Assembly: GCA_973895155.1 (NCBI GenBank)
Contig: OZ316891.1
Coordinates: 28,520,001-28,584,000 of the forward strand
Direction: 5' to 3'
DNA from: Marsupella aquatica
Lineage: Eukaryota > Marchantiophyta
DNA length: 64,000 bases
The notes below the pieces were generated by a model that saw only the letters and a program-made list of their open reading frames with translations, was not told where the DNA came from and ran no database searches. Of the stretch, positions 1-10,495 are shown piece after piece (position 1 is the first letter of the stretch; the number at the start of each line of letters is the position of its first letter). Made by a program: the position numbers and the translations under genes.

Positions 1-584
1 CAAGCTGCACCCCGTGCACGCCTTGGGTAGTGCGTTCGGCCCGACATTGGCACTATACACGAGATTCACACACACATACATGCGCACAAGCATACAATCT
101 CGATTTACACGAAGGAAATAATGGGAAAGGATTTTACTACATAGGGGACATATGCGTACACTTGGTTGACCCGACAACTCCGGAATGAACAGGTTCAAGG
201 CCGAGGGTGTACACTACAATGGAGCCCGGCTCCGCACTCACTCGACGAGCTTAGTCCTACCCCCTCCCCTTGGTACTCTTTCACTCCCAGAGGTTAGGAC
301 TCCCCGCACATACCACGGATGTCCAACTCTAAGACTAAAAAAACCCCCCCTCTACCGAGGGGTGCACTAAATACTAAGGGCCAAGGAGCAGAGTGCCCTC
401 GCGCCCGAAGATTTGCTAACTAAGATCCTAACTAAACTGGCTGTTAGGCGGAAAAACGGCTTGTCTTATTAGAAGATCCTAACCTAGGCAGGCTGTCCAG
501 CATGGCGGTGTTGCTGTAACTAGGGCAGGCGCTGGTTGCGATAGCCTGCTTTAGCTACTCCTAATTCTATTCATTCTCCCGTTT
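1..584. other. no gene recognised
   Basis: I see no coding region, RNA gene or clear repeat here. The only longer open frame (61 codons at 185-370) has low-complexity composition and no family resemblance. The stretch lies downstream of the minus-strand gag-like ORF that ends at 585 and may be its 3' flank. Confidence 0.5.
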
Positions 585-3095
585 CTATTCATTCTCCCAT
601 TTCGCCGCATCCGTCTCTTCAGCGGCCTCCTGACACGCCTCCTCCAGTTGCTTGGCGTCACTTGTCAGCTTATCTACCAACAGGGCCTGTTTCGTGGCTT
701 CTCCTTGAAGCCGCGCCACCTTTGCCTTCAGGGTGTCAATCTCGGTTGTGTCCCGCTGAGACCTGGAGTCAACTTCCTCCAGATCCTTTTGCCAACTGAC
801 GGTTTGCCCTTTCAAGCCGTCAATCTTGGTCCGGAGCCGTGCGATCTCGATGTCCTTTCCGAGCCCGGCCTGCACTACTAAGGCTGTTTGAGCCCTAGCC
901 TCGGCCACCTGGTCCTCCATAGCTATTACCTGAGGCCGCAACCGCTGGAGTTCAGCCTCCAGGGTTGCCACTTCATCCTTCAGGTAGGCAGACTCCACCC
1001 GATACCGCTCTATTCTCTGCGTTGTCTCTGCCTGCGCGTGTCCTGCCCTTACAGCCGCAACCAACTCCTGGTTGAAGAAGTAGGCCACTCTCCGGGCCAT
1101 GTATTCCCCGGTGTCCCGAGAGATCTGTTGAGAGAAATCTCCCAATAACCCGTTCAGAAATGTGCCCGGCGCGAAGAGTTCCGGATGGTCTAGACTATGT
1201 CCATCTGGATTTGGGCACGGGCAGACTCCAACCCGCGCGGAAGTAGGAGCGGACACATCCAGCCCTTGAGGTAAGTCGGACAAAGGGGCTGGTTCTACTG
1301 GAGGTGGGCGGTTGTCCTGCACAACTGCGGGGGGTGGCGGAATCTCCTCGCCTATCGTGGCATCTCCTTTGGGTAAGGCCTCATCTGGCCCGACTTTGAT
1401 GGCGTTGTTGATCGCGTTTAAGGCCGCAATAACGTCTACAGGTATGCTTGGTGGGGTGGCCGCGGCGGGTTGCGGGGTTGGGGTAGCAGGGCTTGCAACT
1501 GCTAGACTTTGGGACTCGGGCTGCGGTCGCCTCACCTGGGCTGGGAACACCCATTTCGACGGGGTCAGCTCGGGCTCGTTGATACGCGGGAGTCTACGGC
1601 GGTCAAAACGGGCATACCACTCGATGATGATTTCAATGTGGCTGGCGAAGTACGCCCTTCCGCCAAGATACAAAGTCTTTCTTCTTCGCTCCATCTCCTC
1701 ATGGAACTTCTTAACGAAGAAGGACGCCCACTTCCTAGGCCGATAGTTCTCTACCTGGATGACCTGGGCGGCCGATATTTCGCCCCTGGGTTCCATCATG
1801 TGGAGGGCATACCGTTGGAACTCTAGGCGTTCTGCTACCTCCGGGATGAGGCACGTCCTCATTAAGAACCCATTGTCCACTACCCCCTCGGCCGGGAAGC
1901 TAGAGGACTGGTATTTAGCTCCCTTGCCCCCAGGAGCCCACAATTCTACTCGGTTTATCCCCTTGGGTAAGCCGAAAATCATCTTCAGACGTGCCTCATT
2001 GAGACACATCACTCTCCCGTGTGCTCGGGTTTGTTGACGGGCCTCGTCAAAGTTTTGAATGAACTCCGTCATATCCTGCCCATAGTACCTGCTTCCGTTC
2101 CAAGGGAGGGAGGCGAGGTGCTCAAACCCTTGGGTCTTTAGATAACATGCATGCTTGGGGTGGAGGATGTTCTTGTGAACGTTGTCCCCCATGTGATGCA
2201 TGGTCAGCTTGGCTACCGCCACCGTGGCCAACGGCAACCCGGATATGGCTCCGGGTTCCTTCCTCTTCCTACCCCAAGACTGATTCCCGGGGTGACTAGA
2301 AGAGGGGGACATCTCTCCTTCCTCTCGGTCAGGTGGTGGTAGTGCAACTGCCGTGAGTATAGGTGCCAAGGTCGCTAGAGTTATCGTGTTATCCCTTGAG
2401 GCTTGTTGGAGTGGTGCAGGGGGGTTCAACGCTTGTTGAGTTGCACCCCGCGGCCGTCGATTCAAGGGAGGGTGAGCCTCCTCGTCTTCGGAGCTAATAT
2501 TCACCGCATTCACCACGGATCATACTCGGAGAGGTGGTGGGACCGGTGGCGGGGACCGACTCGGCTGAGGCCGAGGAGGTGTAGGCGCGGGTACGGGTAC
2601 GGGCACGGGCTCGGCTGAGCCGGCCACGTTTGTTGATGGCTGGGTTCCCATGAAGTTCTGCAGATTCTGATAGAGGTCTTCCAAAGCAAGTCTAGACGGT
2701 CTTGTCGACCGGGTAGCGCTGAACTTGCTGTTAATGATGGCCTGGACCCGAGCGGGGATGTGGTCAAAATGGTGCCGCTGTAAATCGATCGTGCCCGGGA
2801 TAGAGAAGACCGCATCCGAAAGCCGAAGTAATGCTTCCCAGAAGCCGATGTATTTGCCCCCGTCAAAGAAGTACTCTCAGATTTCTTTGGGTCGGTAAAG
2901 CTCCCTCTGGGACGGGTAATCGAAGTTAAGGAGATAGTGGTGGCGGCCTGCTAGGCGGATGGCCCCCTCGTATTCGCGTTTGATCTTGTAACGGCGCGGG
3001 TTGGCATGTTTCAATGAGTCGGCCAAGTGCCTTCCGGTAGACAGGAATTGTGTCCAAAATCGCATGGCCGAACTGGAAAGGATCGTGTGCGACAT
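585..3095 (-). pseudogene. long gag-like / uncharacterised protein ORF interrupted by two TGA codons
   Basis: From an ATG at 3095 one frame runs to 585, about 836 codons, broken only by TGA at 2877-2879 and a second TGA at about 2519-2521. The three open pieces are in the same frame, so they look like one gene with two point nonsense changes. The N-terminal part carries a charged helical region; the middle is Pro-rich (about residues 150-200), then comes a folded-looking block rich in Trp, Arg and Tyr, another Pro/Ala-rich linker, and a C-terminal coiled coil of about 170 residues with many heptad-like Leu, Ala and Glu. I recognise no catalytic motif. Size, low-complexity linkers and coiled coil would suit a retroelement gag-like protein or a lineage-specific plant protein, but this is inference. 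An (AG)10 tract lies just upstream at 3125-3144. Confidence 0.5.
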
Positions 3096-3124
3096 TTAGA
3101 GGAGATAGTAGGTGACTAAGGATA

Positions 3125-3144
3125 AGAGAGAGAGAGAGAGAGAG
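3125..3144. repeat. (AG)n microsatellite
   Basis: Ten AG dinucleotides lie about 30 bases upstream of the first ATG of the minus-strand gag-like ORF. On that strand it reads as a CT-rich leader tract. Confidence 0.9.
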
Positions 3145-4740
3145 CTGGGGTCGAAGCTGGCGCGTGGGCTGAAGAACTGGTGCACTGCAAAAGATCGGCC
3201 GTCCTTTTATACCTTGAGAGCTCGTCGATCGCCTGATGCCTCCGCGTTTCTTATAGGCTGAGCCTTTCATGCTCGTAGTGTACCGGCCGCTTTGCCGGTC
3301 CGGGTCAGTTTGTGTCAGTGGCCGTCTCTTGGAGTTCATTATACGGACCCGAGGGAGGGGGAAAGGGGGCCCATTACATGCTTGCAACCTGGGCGTGCGA
3401 ATGGCAACCCGCCGCCAGCACGAACATGGATTCCCCTTATTGACTCATAATTTTCTACTCATAACGGCTACCTAAATATTGTCGATATGCTAATAATAAT
3501 GGCCTAAGACACCCCTAACACGCATGCTAAGCGCAATTAGACCGAATCACTCATTACCCGTCGTATCGGCGGCGTCACACTAGGAAACAAGAAGGGGAAA
3601 AAATTGTATCACTAAGTGTGCACCTCTGTGCATGCAGGTTCGGCCATAGCTCAAATGTAGGCTCGTGCTAATAACGTATTCTGAACCAAACATCATCAAC
3701 ATACCTTGCACTTGCAATACTTCCTTCCTTCATTCTATTATGTGAGAGTGCTATAACCACTCCCTATATAGTACATAGTGGGGCAGTTATCTAACCGCCT
3801 AATGTCCCTAATCACTAGGGTAAGTCTATGTAACTAGAATTAGGGTTATCCCATAACAGAAAAAAAATTCTTGAATTTTTTTCTTCAAAATTTGAAGGAA
3901 AACTTTTTTTTTCCAAATTGTTTTTTGCCATGAAGCCTCATACTTTACGGACACCTATCTTGGTGAGCCCAGACGAGATGGGAAAACAATTTCTGAAATT
4001 TTTTTTTTCAATTTTTTTTTTCAAATTTTTGGTTTTTTTTCCCCATCTTTTTTGGTTTGTACGCCCCATCTCGGCGAGGCCAGTTGAGATGGGGAAAAAA
4101 TTTCCGAATTTTGTTTTTTCAAATTTTTGGTTTTTTTTTTGGATTTTTTTTTGGTCCGTACGCCCATCTCGGCGAGGTCAGCCGAGATTGAGTCAACCTC
4201 GGCTGCCCAGCTGAGATGCGCGGAAGTTTGAAGGCCTCATCTCAACTCCTCAACTGAGATTCTGAAATTTTTGAGATTATTGATATCAGTGACTGATATC
4301 AGTTATCAACCACTGATAACTGATGATGTTGTGTACCCCTTAGCAAGGATCATATGTATATTCAGTGTGGGTCCAAAATGTTGCCTACTTTTACTAGCGA
4401 AGTCGCTAACAACGAACGACACATATCAAGATGTAATTAAACCAAACTTCTGTGTTAGCTAAACATACACGCCGTTATTTCATGACAGACACAACATAAA
4501 TCACTTTGGTACCGTAGGAAACTTTTGCTAGCGATCTCGCTAGCAAGATATGGACAAATGAAATTGAAAAAACTTTTGAAGATTATTGAGAATTTGTCCA
4601 CTTTGATCATAAAAATATCTGTATCTGACAAAATGTCCGTGTGCTCGTGAACATTTCATGGTTACTTAAGTCACGAACTTAACAGATGTTAACTGTCAAA
4701 CTACGTTGTTGCACAATGCGGAGTAAATCTCTAGGGTACT
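3145..4740. other. non-coding stretch with T-rich imperfect repeats
   Basis: No gene is visible. Between about 3,900 and 4,230 there are two to three imperfect copies of a unit made of a long T run followed by a GC-richer block containing CATCTCGGCGAGG. Around 4,280-4,330 there are nested palindromes built from GATATCAG and GATAAC. I see no transposon ends that can be paired with confidence. Confidence 0.5.
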
Positions 4741-4742
4741 AT

Positions 4743-5120
4743 TCATGGAGATGCTGCCTTGTATGCGTCTGAATCTGTGTCCGAAGCGGTATCATAATCG
4801 GACGAAGCGAGGATGTCGGATGTCCAGTAGTTGTGTATGTCGATGTCCCTCCAGTAAGAGTCCTCCTCCTCTCTCTTCCGCTTCTCTGAGACTCCCTTAG
4901 AAACGGATGCGTCAGTGCGAGAAGACATTGATGCTTGGGAAACAACTCCTGAAGTTGTTTCCTACGGAGGTGCCGGTGGCTGAGTTGATGCACAGACAAC
5001 AGATGGGACCCGACTGGATGCGGCTCTAGTCTTGGTTGGAGGGGGGACAACGCTCTTCTTTGCCGGGGGAGAGCTTGGTGGGGAGTCCAATGGGCCATTA
5101 GGTTTGGCATTGTAGGGGCA
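4743..5120 (-). pseudogene. probable C-terminal tail exon of the MULE transposase
   Basis: The minus frame ending at 4743 encodes a Pro/Ser-rich stretch, then a very acidic Ser/Asp/Tyr tail; a TAG at 4962-4964 interrupts it. Upstream in the same frame the sequence stays open to about 5120. Pro-rich linkers and acidic tails are common at the C-terminus of plant Mutator-like transposases, and this lies downstream of the transposase core on the same strand, so I assign it to the same broken gene. No catalytic residue lies here, so the assignment rests on position and composition only. Confidence 0.35.
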
Positions 5121-6280
5121 GACCTCCAGAACCTATTTGGCTTTTGGAGCGAAAGAGTCATCATTCCTTCAGTTGCCATTTTTGTCTATAACAAACATTG
5201 CTACGTGTGAGATTACTTTCAAAATTGTCGGAAGTCAAAGTGTGTTTACAAAACAGAAACAATCACCTTCTAAACATCCAAGCTCATCGAGTGCAATCAT
5301 GCAAAACTACAAGTAGACAAATAGAACTGGGATAACCCGACGTTCTGATTAACAAGAAAGTTACTTGGTAGGAAGACGTCGTCCGGTATCAAACTTACAT
5401 CTCCTTGAATGTGCGACAGACAACGTGCTATGCTGCGTCAAACCCGAGAACACTAGAACCCCTCCTCGCCCGGGGAGATGAGAACACAAGCTTGATTGAA
5501 GTTACTCAGCGAGGGGAAGACAATTGTGAAAGAGTTTGGCCCTGAGGAGACGATGAAAGTGAAAGAATGATCACATTGTTAGGAATGGCGATGAGTCGAA
5601 AGGTCCAAATGACATATAGTGCATTTCAGGAGCCTCAGATCCTCTGAAATGGTTTTGGGTTCTAGTCCTTTCACGCTTGAATGATGATGAAAAGGAAATT
5701 GGATTCTGTAGTGAGATCAGTTGCCATAGTGCTGTCGCTGAAACCGTGCTTTCTCATGTGTGCATTTTCGTGTAAGGCAAGACCGCACGAAATATTTTGT
5801 GCAAGAATTATGGACATAATTATGGCTAGCAACTTTGCTGGCCTGATGTACATTGGAATTGTATGACCATTCGTGTTCGGGGAATACGTAATATGTACCA
5901 TTCCACCGTCAGGATAGGTTTGGAAATCCAATAGGAGTTAAATAGATAGGTGTAGTAGAAGGTTCCTTTTAGGCTAGAGAGTGTCACTTTATGCTAGCAA
6001 GGTTGTTTTTGTGCCAAATTTTGGGTATTCCAAGGAGGAAATGATCCCGTGCAAGGAAAATTTTTACTGTTTCCTCGCACGCTACAATGACCCATTTTTT
6101 AGTATCCCAACAAATGTTAAAGAGGTTGATCATTCATTAACTAATAATATTTAGATAAAACTGTAATTAATTTAATACTTCAGTGTTCCTTAAATTGGGG
6201 AGGGTTTTCGTGCAGGAATACATGAATAATTATGCATTTGTTAAGGTGTTTTAAGATGCACAAACCTGGAAAATTTGCTT
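5121..6280. other. probable degraded part of the MULE gene; no exon resolved
   Basis: This lies between the recognisable transposase core and the putative tail. Short minus-strand frames rich in Cys and His exist around 5,650-5,930 and could be remains of the SWIM-type zinc finger that follows the transposase domain in plant MULEs, but the CxC...CxH spacing is not clear enough to call. Confidence 0.3.
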
Positions 6281-6282
6281 TC

Positions 6283-8499
6283 AATGGAAAAATAGAACAT
6301 ACCTATTCCATCAAAATACATCAAGGCCCCAAGGTCTGCATTGATTTGAGCCTTTGCAAATGGACAAAAAACCTTCCACATGATATTCTTGGTCTAGGCC
6401 CTCCTCACATGCCACGTACAAAAGGTGATGGGAACATTTCGGGAAGACATTGTTGCGAGGCAACACGCAAGGCAGTCTCGATTAACAAATATTCGGATGT
6501 CGATAATGAAATAGAATGAAATCAGGTGCAATTCTGGGGATGGGAGCATAATTTATTACGTTATGGCAATTTGCTCCTCATCTGAGACATCAATCATCCA
6601 GCGGTTTGGATGCCATGGAACGTCGTTGCCCATATCTGATCTCTTCTGGTTTGCAGCTCCTTTGAGGTTTATCAATATGGTAGTGACTTGCATTGTTGTG
6701 TACCTCTGGAGGACTGCAAATGCAACATGGATTGCATTCTGAAATTTATCAAACACCACAACGGTGTAAAATGGGAATTGCACATTGGAACAATTCAAAG
6801 CATACTCAGGCATTGTGATTGTGTTAATCCAGTCAGCATGGGTGGAATGTTGGAAATCCTACATTGTGTAGTGTGAATAATATTTACCTCACAATGATTT
6901 GTGCCAAATGTGGCATCGAAGCCCACAGCACCGTCGTGACCAAGCTGAGCCAACTTTTTCCTTTGCCAATCGGTACACCATGCCAAGATGAAGGGTTGGT
7001 TGTCTGATTTTACTTGGGGCTGGTAAAACAATACATCTGACTTGTTTTGTAGGTCTTGGACCTAGTTGTGAACACCAATTGCGTCATCTGTTGTGTAAAA
7101 TGGCTGTCTTCGACGCATTGCCTCTCTAACTGTCCAAATGTCTTTTGGCGTGAGTTGCATGTCTCTGCTAAATATAACGTCTGCATCCGAATCTGGGTGA
7201 TCTTTTCACCATTTCACAGCAACCTCATCAAAGTGCGCCTTGATAATAGCCTTCGCTGACAACCTAGCTCTTAAATATCATTCTAGTTTAGCCCTTAGTT
7301 TGATGGAAATGCGAGGGGCTATGTGGCAGTTTGCTGCATATGCGGATGTGTCCTCCAAACCATGGCAAATGAGCCCATCTCCATCGCGGTGCTCTTGATG
7401 TACCCAACGTATGAGGAGAACATCCGGATGCAGTACAATAGACTTGCTGAGAAATTGCATCGGCACCCTTGCTTCATGGAGTGGCCTACAAATATAAAGA
7501 CGCGGATACTGTTTAGGGGATTTTGACAGCACAGAATGTTCATGTTCAAATACACTGTTTGTGAGTCATGTTCAAATACCTTTGTCCTTCAATCAAAAAA
7601 TCAAATACATTGTCCTTCGTGTCCTGCCACACAATGTCAAAAATATTCCAAACCAGACTTGCAAAACGTGATGTGCATGGGGATATGGAGAAACATTTAC
7701 CTGTGATAGTTTTCTTTTTGAGGTAGACACCCCCTTCTTTGGAGCTCAGGTTCTCTGGAACTTTGTTTCCTAGGACATCCTTCCAGCGGCGCTTGTCTTC
7801 TGGGCCAAAGCAGCAATTACAGTACCAGGTGACCGTCTTCTCAAGAGGCCCAATTCCATTTATCTTATGCTCATGGGATTTGCGAACGGAGAATTGTGTA
7901 TGGAAATCTTGTCTCATGTTTTCTCCCGATCGAGATAAAGTCATTCAATTGGTTATGAGGAATCCACGCAAAGTCTGCCCTTGCCCCAAACCATTGCAAT
8001 TTTGTAGCATCGAATTCACCCAGGGGAGGATATTGAATTCCGTCACACAGTTTATAATTCTCATGAAAACACTTCTTCAGTTGCGGAATGGCCCGATCAC
8101 AACCACCCCAAGGCATGCACTTTTCGCTCCAGGCTTGACTTTCATTTCAGTAAACTGACTGTGCAAAGTCTTGATCGTTGGAGTGAACTGCTCACCTTGT
8201 TTATGTTCCTTGTCCCTTTTTGCAAACTCCTTCTCCCGTTGTAAATTCTGCACATTGGACTCCAACGGTGGTTTTCGAACAGAGCTGTTCATTGCGTCTC
8301 GAAAAACCTGCATCCTCTCTTGCAGGTCTGCAAAAGTCAGCGGCCCTGTAGTGGAAGCTTGAGCTTGGACTTCAGCTGTCTTCGGCAACAAATCTTCGAC
8401 CACAAGTGTGCTACGCCCCCTGCTTGAAGGATCCACAAATTTCTCGTTGTCATCGCTTCCCAGCTCATTAGGTGCCATATCAAGATCCTCAAACTCCAT
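6283..8499 (-). mobile_element. Mutator-like (MULE) transposase pseudogene
   Basis: Read on the minus strand from an ATG at 8499. Exon 1 encodes a charged coiled-coil N-terminus and ends at a good donor (AAG|GTGAGC at about 8196). Next comes a divergent Cys/His-containing region (8160-7700 and 7530-7280). The transposase core begins near 7090 with W-rich sequence and the motif FDATFGTN at about 6,905-6,930, matching the first catalytic Asp of the MULE domain. A GTAAAT donor follows; the next exon carries FPFYTVVVFD and then an Asp-rich stretch; the last exon carries CTWHVRRA, the conserved CxWHxxR block. Nonsense codons at 7278-7280 (TGA), 7206-7208 (TGA), 7062-7064 (TAG) and 6394-6396 (TAG, where the family has Trp) make it non-functional. 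These motifs place it in the MULE/FAR1-related family. Terminal inverted repeats were not found by eye. Confidence 0.75.
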
Positions 8500-9450
8500 G
8501 CCCTAGGCCCTCACTCCATGTAAAAGAAGTGGACCCCCTGCGATCGGGCCTTTTTCATGTTTACCCCTTGTTATTTCCATTTTACCATTAAAAGTTCCCT
8601 TATTACCGGTAATAATTATAATTATTAGTTCAAAATAAAGAAAAACTATCCTTCAAGCGTTCGCACGTCCTCCACGTATTAGTTAAGACTGAGGGCCCAG
8701 GGACTCCATGGTATCCAACAATTGCTCGTGCAGAGCACGAACACACACTCACAAATGCATTGGATTTTGCTGCCACAGAGTGCGCGCCATTGCGACCTCA
8801 TGTGGATTTTGAAATTGTAGGGAAGGGCATATTTCCGTGTTGTGCGGCGACGAGCCGGGGTGTTGTGTGGCGATGGGATGTTGTGTAGCAATGGGAGGGA
8901 GGCACGATGGGAAGGTGCAGGGCCCAGGGTCTTTAGGTTCAGGGTCAGGGCCCATGAGGCACGGGCTTTAGGGCCTGGCGTGAGCGGAGGTGCAGGGGCG
9001 CCTTGAACCTTGGGTGTCCCTGTTGGGGGCAGGCGACGTGGCAGCCTAAACTGCCCGAAACCTCCTAATGCCATTAGCGTATGATTAGGGGCCATCAATG
9101 TGCATCGAGATTGAGTCTCGTGCTTAATTCCCTGACCTGCAGTGTGAAGCCATTGAATCCCATTAGGCCGTACTTACACGCGTGAAATCTGCAACCCTAA
9201 TCCTACTTATGGCCAACCGTTGGATTGCCGTCTGCTCCAGTACCTAAGCAAGTAAGCATGGTATAGTTAGTACCCTTAAATGCTTTAGTTTTTACCCATT
9301 TTCCTCCCGTACTATCCCTTTATGTATATACAAAAGGCTTTAACCTTTACACAACCCAGGGATACCTGCCTAGGCATCACACCATAGCCTAGTGAAGTGG
9401 ATAAAGATTGACAGTGTCTACCCTTGAAAAACTGGAGACTCAAAATTCTT
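8500..9450. other. no gene recognised; probable 5' flank of the MULE
   Basis: No coding region is supported. The sequence contains a GC-rich minus-strand Pro-rich frame (8679-9098) without family resemblance and several short G-rich direct repeats around 8,870-8,960. Confidence 0.45.
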
Positions 9451-9454
9451 TCAT

Positions 9455-9745
9455 TGGAAGTTCAATAGCTAGCAAAATAGATAAATTCAATCATTCCAAT
9501 ATATGTTTATAGTATTTGTACAATCTTCCAAGACATCGATCACCATAGAATAGGTGAAATTCATATTAATAAACTGGAAGCTCAATAGCTTACAAAGTAG
9601 ATCAATTCAATCATTAAAATAAATGTTTATAAGTATTCGTACAATCTTCCAAGACATCGATCACCGTACAAAAGGTGAAATTCATATTAATAACTGGAAG
9701 CTCACGTAGCTTCAAAAGTTGATCATATCATCATTTAAACATTTA
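9455..9745. repeat. imperfect tandem repeat, period about 117 bp, two and a half copies
   Basis: The segment beginning near 9,457 recurs near 9,574 and again partly near 9,691. Shared landmarks are GGAAG(T/C)TCAATAGCT, CAATCTTCCAAGACATCGAT and GGTGAAATTCATATTAATAA. Copies differ by point changes and small indels. The third copy decays after about 50 bases. No coding sequence is associated. Confidence 0.75.
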
Positions 9746-10495
9746 TTATAATGTAAGTGTAGCTTGTAACACTTGCCTTTGGCATGGCCACAATAGTTGG
9801 CATCCATTCTCATCGACTTGCTGGTTCGACGAGAAGTCAAGCATGGCTTAACTTGCTCAGGATCTTTTTGTTTTGGAATCATACGTTAACCCATATATGC
9901 TGGACCAACCACATGCTCTTCGAACTTTAGTGGGGCATGTAGTTCTAAGAGGCTTCTGCGCTATCATACCAGGCGAGACGTTCAAGTTAGCCTGTCCTGG
10001 GACTCAATTTGATTGGGTATCCTCCTTTTGGCTTGGGGACAAAGAATTCATATATCATACCCTGATCACGTCCAACGCTCTCATGCCTGCATAAGCAATC
10101 AACAAAAGAATCATGCATGTCAAAATTGGAACAGTGGAGTCAATTTATACTTGGGGGTAGTCGAGGGGGTAGTAAGATGTAAGGGTTTTTCACATCATTC
10201 AATGACAAACATGTTGTGCAGTCTCATCCTGACTTAGGTGTTTCCTCTAGGGGCTTAATATGGGCTACATCCCCAAGGCGTTACAGGCCATGGCCCCCTA
10301 GACTAAGCCGACAAGTGAATATTGAAAAACATATGCTGGGGATTACATCCCGGCAGGAACACCAAGATTTCAATCCGGAGCAAGGTTGGTGAGGGGCTTC
10401 TGTCCCATAACCTTTAATGAAAATACAAACTAAGGTCACAAGAAAGGTTTTAGGACATGGGTGGATCCAAAAAAATCAGCCTCAAGTTCTAGATG
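9746..10495. other. 3' flank of the P450 gene; no gene recognised
   Basis: Short open frames occur but show neither codon-like bias nor recognisable motifs. The sequence may include the P450 3' UTR and terminator, which lie just left of the stop codon at 10496-10498 on the minus strand. Confidence 0.4.

Noticed and set aside
1312-1746. Plus-strand open frames across 0.6-2.6 kb
   Set aside because: They are antisense shadows of the long minus-strand gag-like ORF and lack coding features of their own.
9455-9745. CRISPR-like array
   Set aside because: Repeats are long, imperfect and without uniform spacers, and the context is a plant genome.
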